Below are positions 23,705-24,284 of a stretch of DNA of 24,284 bases, one piece after another. Origin of the DNA: JANMZR01 sp031383555. Lineage in GTDB: Bacteria; Bacteroidota; Bacteroidia; Cytophagales; Spirosomataceae. The DNA is taken from NCBI GenBank assembly GCA_031383555.1, contig JANMZR010000030.1, forward strand, positions 1 to 24,284, in the 5' to 3' direction. Each line of letters starts with the position of its first letter. The stretch's first letter is position 1. Below the pieces are notes generated by a model. That model made no database searches, was not told the DNA's origin, and saw only the letters and a list, made by a program, of their open reading frames with translations. Made by a program: the position numbers and the translations under genes.

Positions 23705-24284
23705 TTATTTTATTAATTCTTTGTGAATATTTAATACTTGTTCAATTAGGCTGTTATTTTCATCATTTTCAATTGTGAAGTCAGCAAATTTTTGCCGCTC
23801 TTCATCGCTTATTTGTTTATTTATGATGGCTAATATTTCTTGTTCTGTCCTATTATCTCTCGCTTTTATTCTTTCAATTCTTAATGCCAATGGTGAATGA
23901 ACCAATATTACTTTTTTGAACTTATTGCCTTCGCCAGCGGCCTTCATTAAGGCCGCTTCATATAAATAATAAGGGGCTTTTTTTTGTTTTTCAACCCAAT
24001 TTAAAGCAGTTTTTCTTACTTTTGGATGTATTAGACCATTCAATTTTTGAAGCAATTCAACATTATTAAATACTTTGCTGGCTACAAATTTCGTATTATA
24101 TTTATCTTCTATATAAGATTCATTACCAAGTAGTTGTATTATTTCTGTCTTGAGTTTAGAATTGTTTTCTACAAGTTTTTTGGCAGTTTCATCGGCATTA
24201 AATACTGGTATTTCAAGGGTCTGAAATATTTTGCAAACAATTGATTTGCCAGAGCCAATACCTCCAGTAATGCCAATTAACTTT
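23705..24284 (-). CDS. coaE: Dephospho-CoA kinase, 5' end cut by the window edge
   Basis: The last step of CoA synthesis: phosphorylation of dephospho-CoA at the ribose 3'-OH. Reading the minus strand from the right edge (KLIGITGGIGSGKSIVCKIF) in one frame to the stop at 23705 gives about 192 residues, so only the first one or two are missing. The P-loop GGIGSGKS is visible. An FNADETAKKLV segment (acidic Asp) follows, then LIHPKVRK and the CoA-binding lid region YYLYEAALMKAAGEG. The C-terminal part NRTEQEILAIINKQISDEERQKFADF is the usual family ending. Its stop is 5 bases from the acyltransferase start downstream, which implies co-transcription. An internal TTG near 24055 is not the start. 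Confidence 0.93.
   Translation of the reverse strand, partial: KLIGITGGIGSGKSIVCKIFQTLEIPVFNADETAKKLVENNSKLKTEIIQLLGNESYIEDKYNTKFVASKVFNNVELLQKLNGLIHPKVRKTALNWVEKQKKAPYYLYEAALMKAAGEGNKFKKVILVHSPLALRIERIKARDNRTEQEILAIINKQISDEERQKFADFTIENDENNSLIEQVLNIHKELIK

Overview
The window reads as a chromosome segment of a low-GC Bacteroidota bacterium, plausibly Cytophagales or a relative; the order is inferred only from overall feel. Clues are promoters of the Bacteroidota type (TTTG, about 20 bases, TAnnTTTG), start codons without Shine-Dalgarno sequences, an RND efflux pump fused to its outer-membrane factor, a lipoprotein resembling DUF6503, DUF5683-like TPR proteins and a Bacteroidota-type integrase remnant.

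Left part (1-6266, + strand): a heavy-metal resistance cluster made of a histidine-rich exported protein, a 1444-residue CzcA/CusA pump fused to a TolC-like outer-membrane factor, and a lipoprotein periplasmic adaptor overlapping it by 4 bases. Next (6382-6927, - strand) come a frameshifted and truncated integrase N-terminus, a strong terminator, and tRNA-Gln(TTG) with a clear promoter. This looks like the scar of a tRNA-targeting element.

Middle (7176-13517): housekeeping and envelope genes. These are fabD with an upstream lipoprotein gene, a BamA/TamA-like outer-membrane protein, rarA, a hotdog acyl-CoA thioesterase and an exported TPR protein. A TM2-domain protein (13616-14071) converges, through a shared two-way terminator, on a tightly overlapping four-gene operon. 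That operon (16960 down to 14141) encodes a LolA-like protein, a YidD protein with a signal peptide, and two paralogous TPR proteins ending in PG-x-G-x-x-Y-x-G membrane hairpins. A small outer-membrane beta-barrel gene follows (17074-17586).

Right part (17820-24284): the ferrous-iron uptake genes feoA and feoB, an M16 zinc peptidase, ispF, a REP-like palindromic repeat, a multi-membrane HGSNAT/NagX-like acyltransferase (-), and coaE (-), which runs off the right edge.

The least explained signal is a set of degenerate intergenic arrays with an 8-base period. GTTT-type octamers follow stop codons (feoA, feoB, thioesterase). AAAC-type octamers (the reverse complement) run right up to start codons (feoB, the M16 peptidase, fabD).
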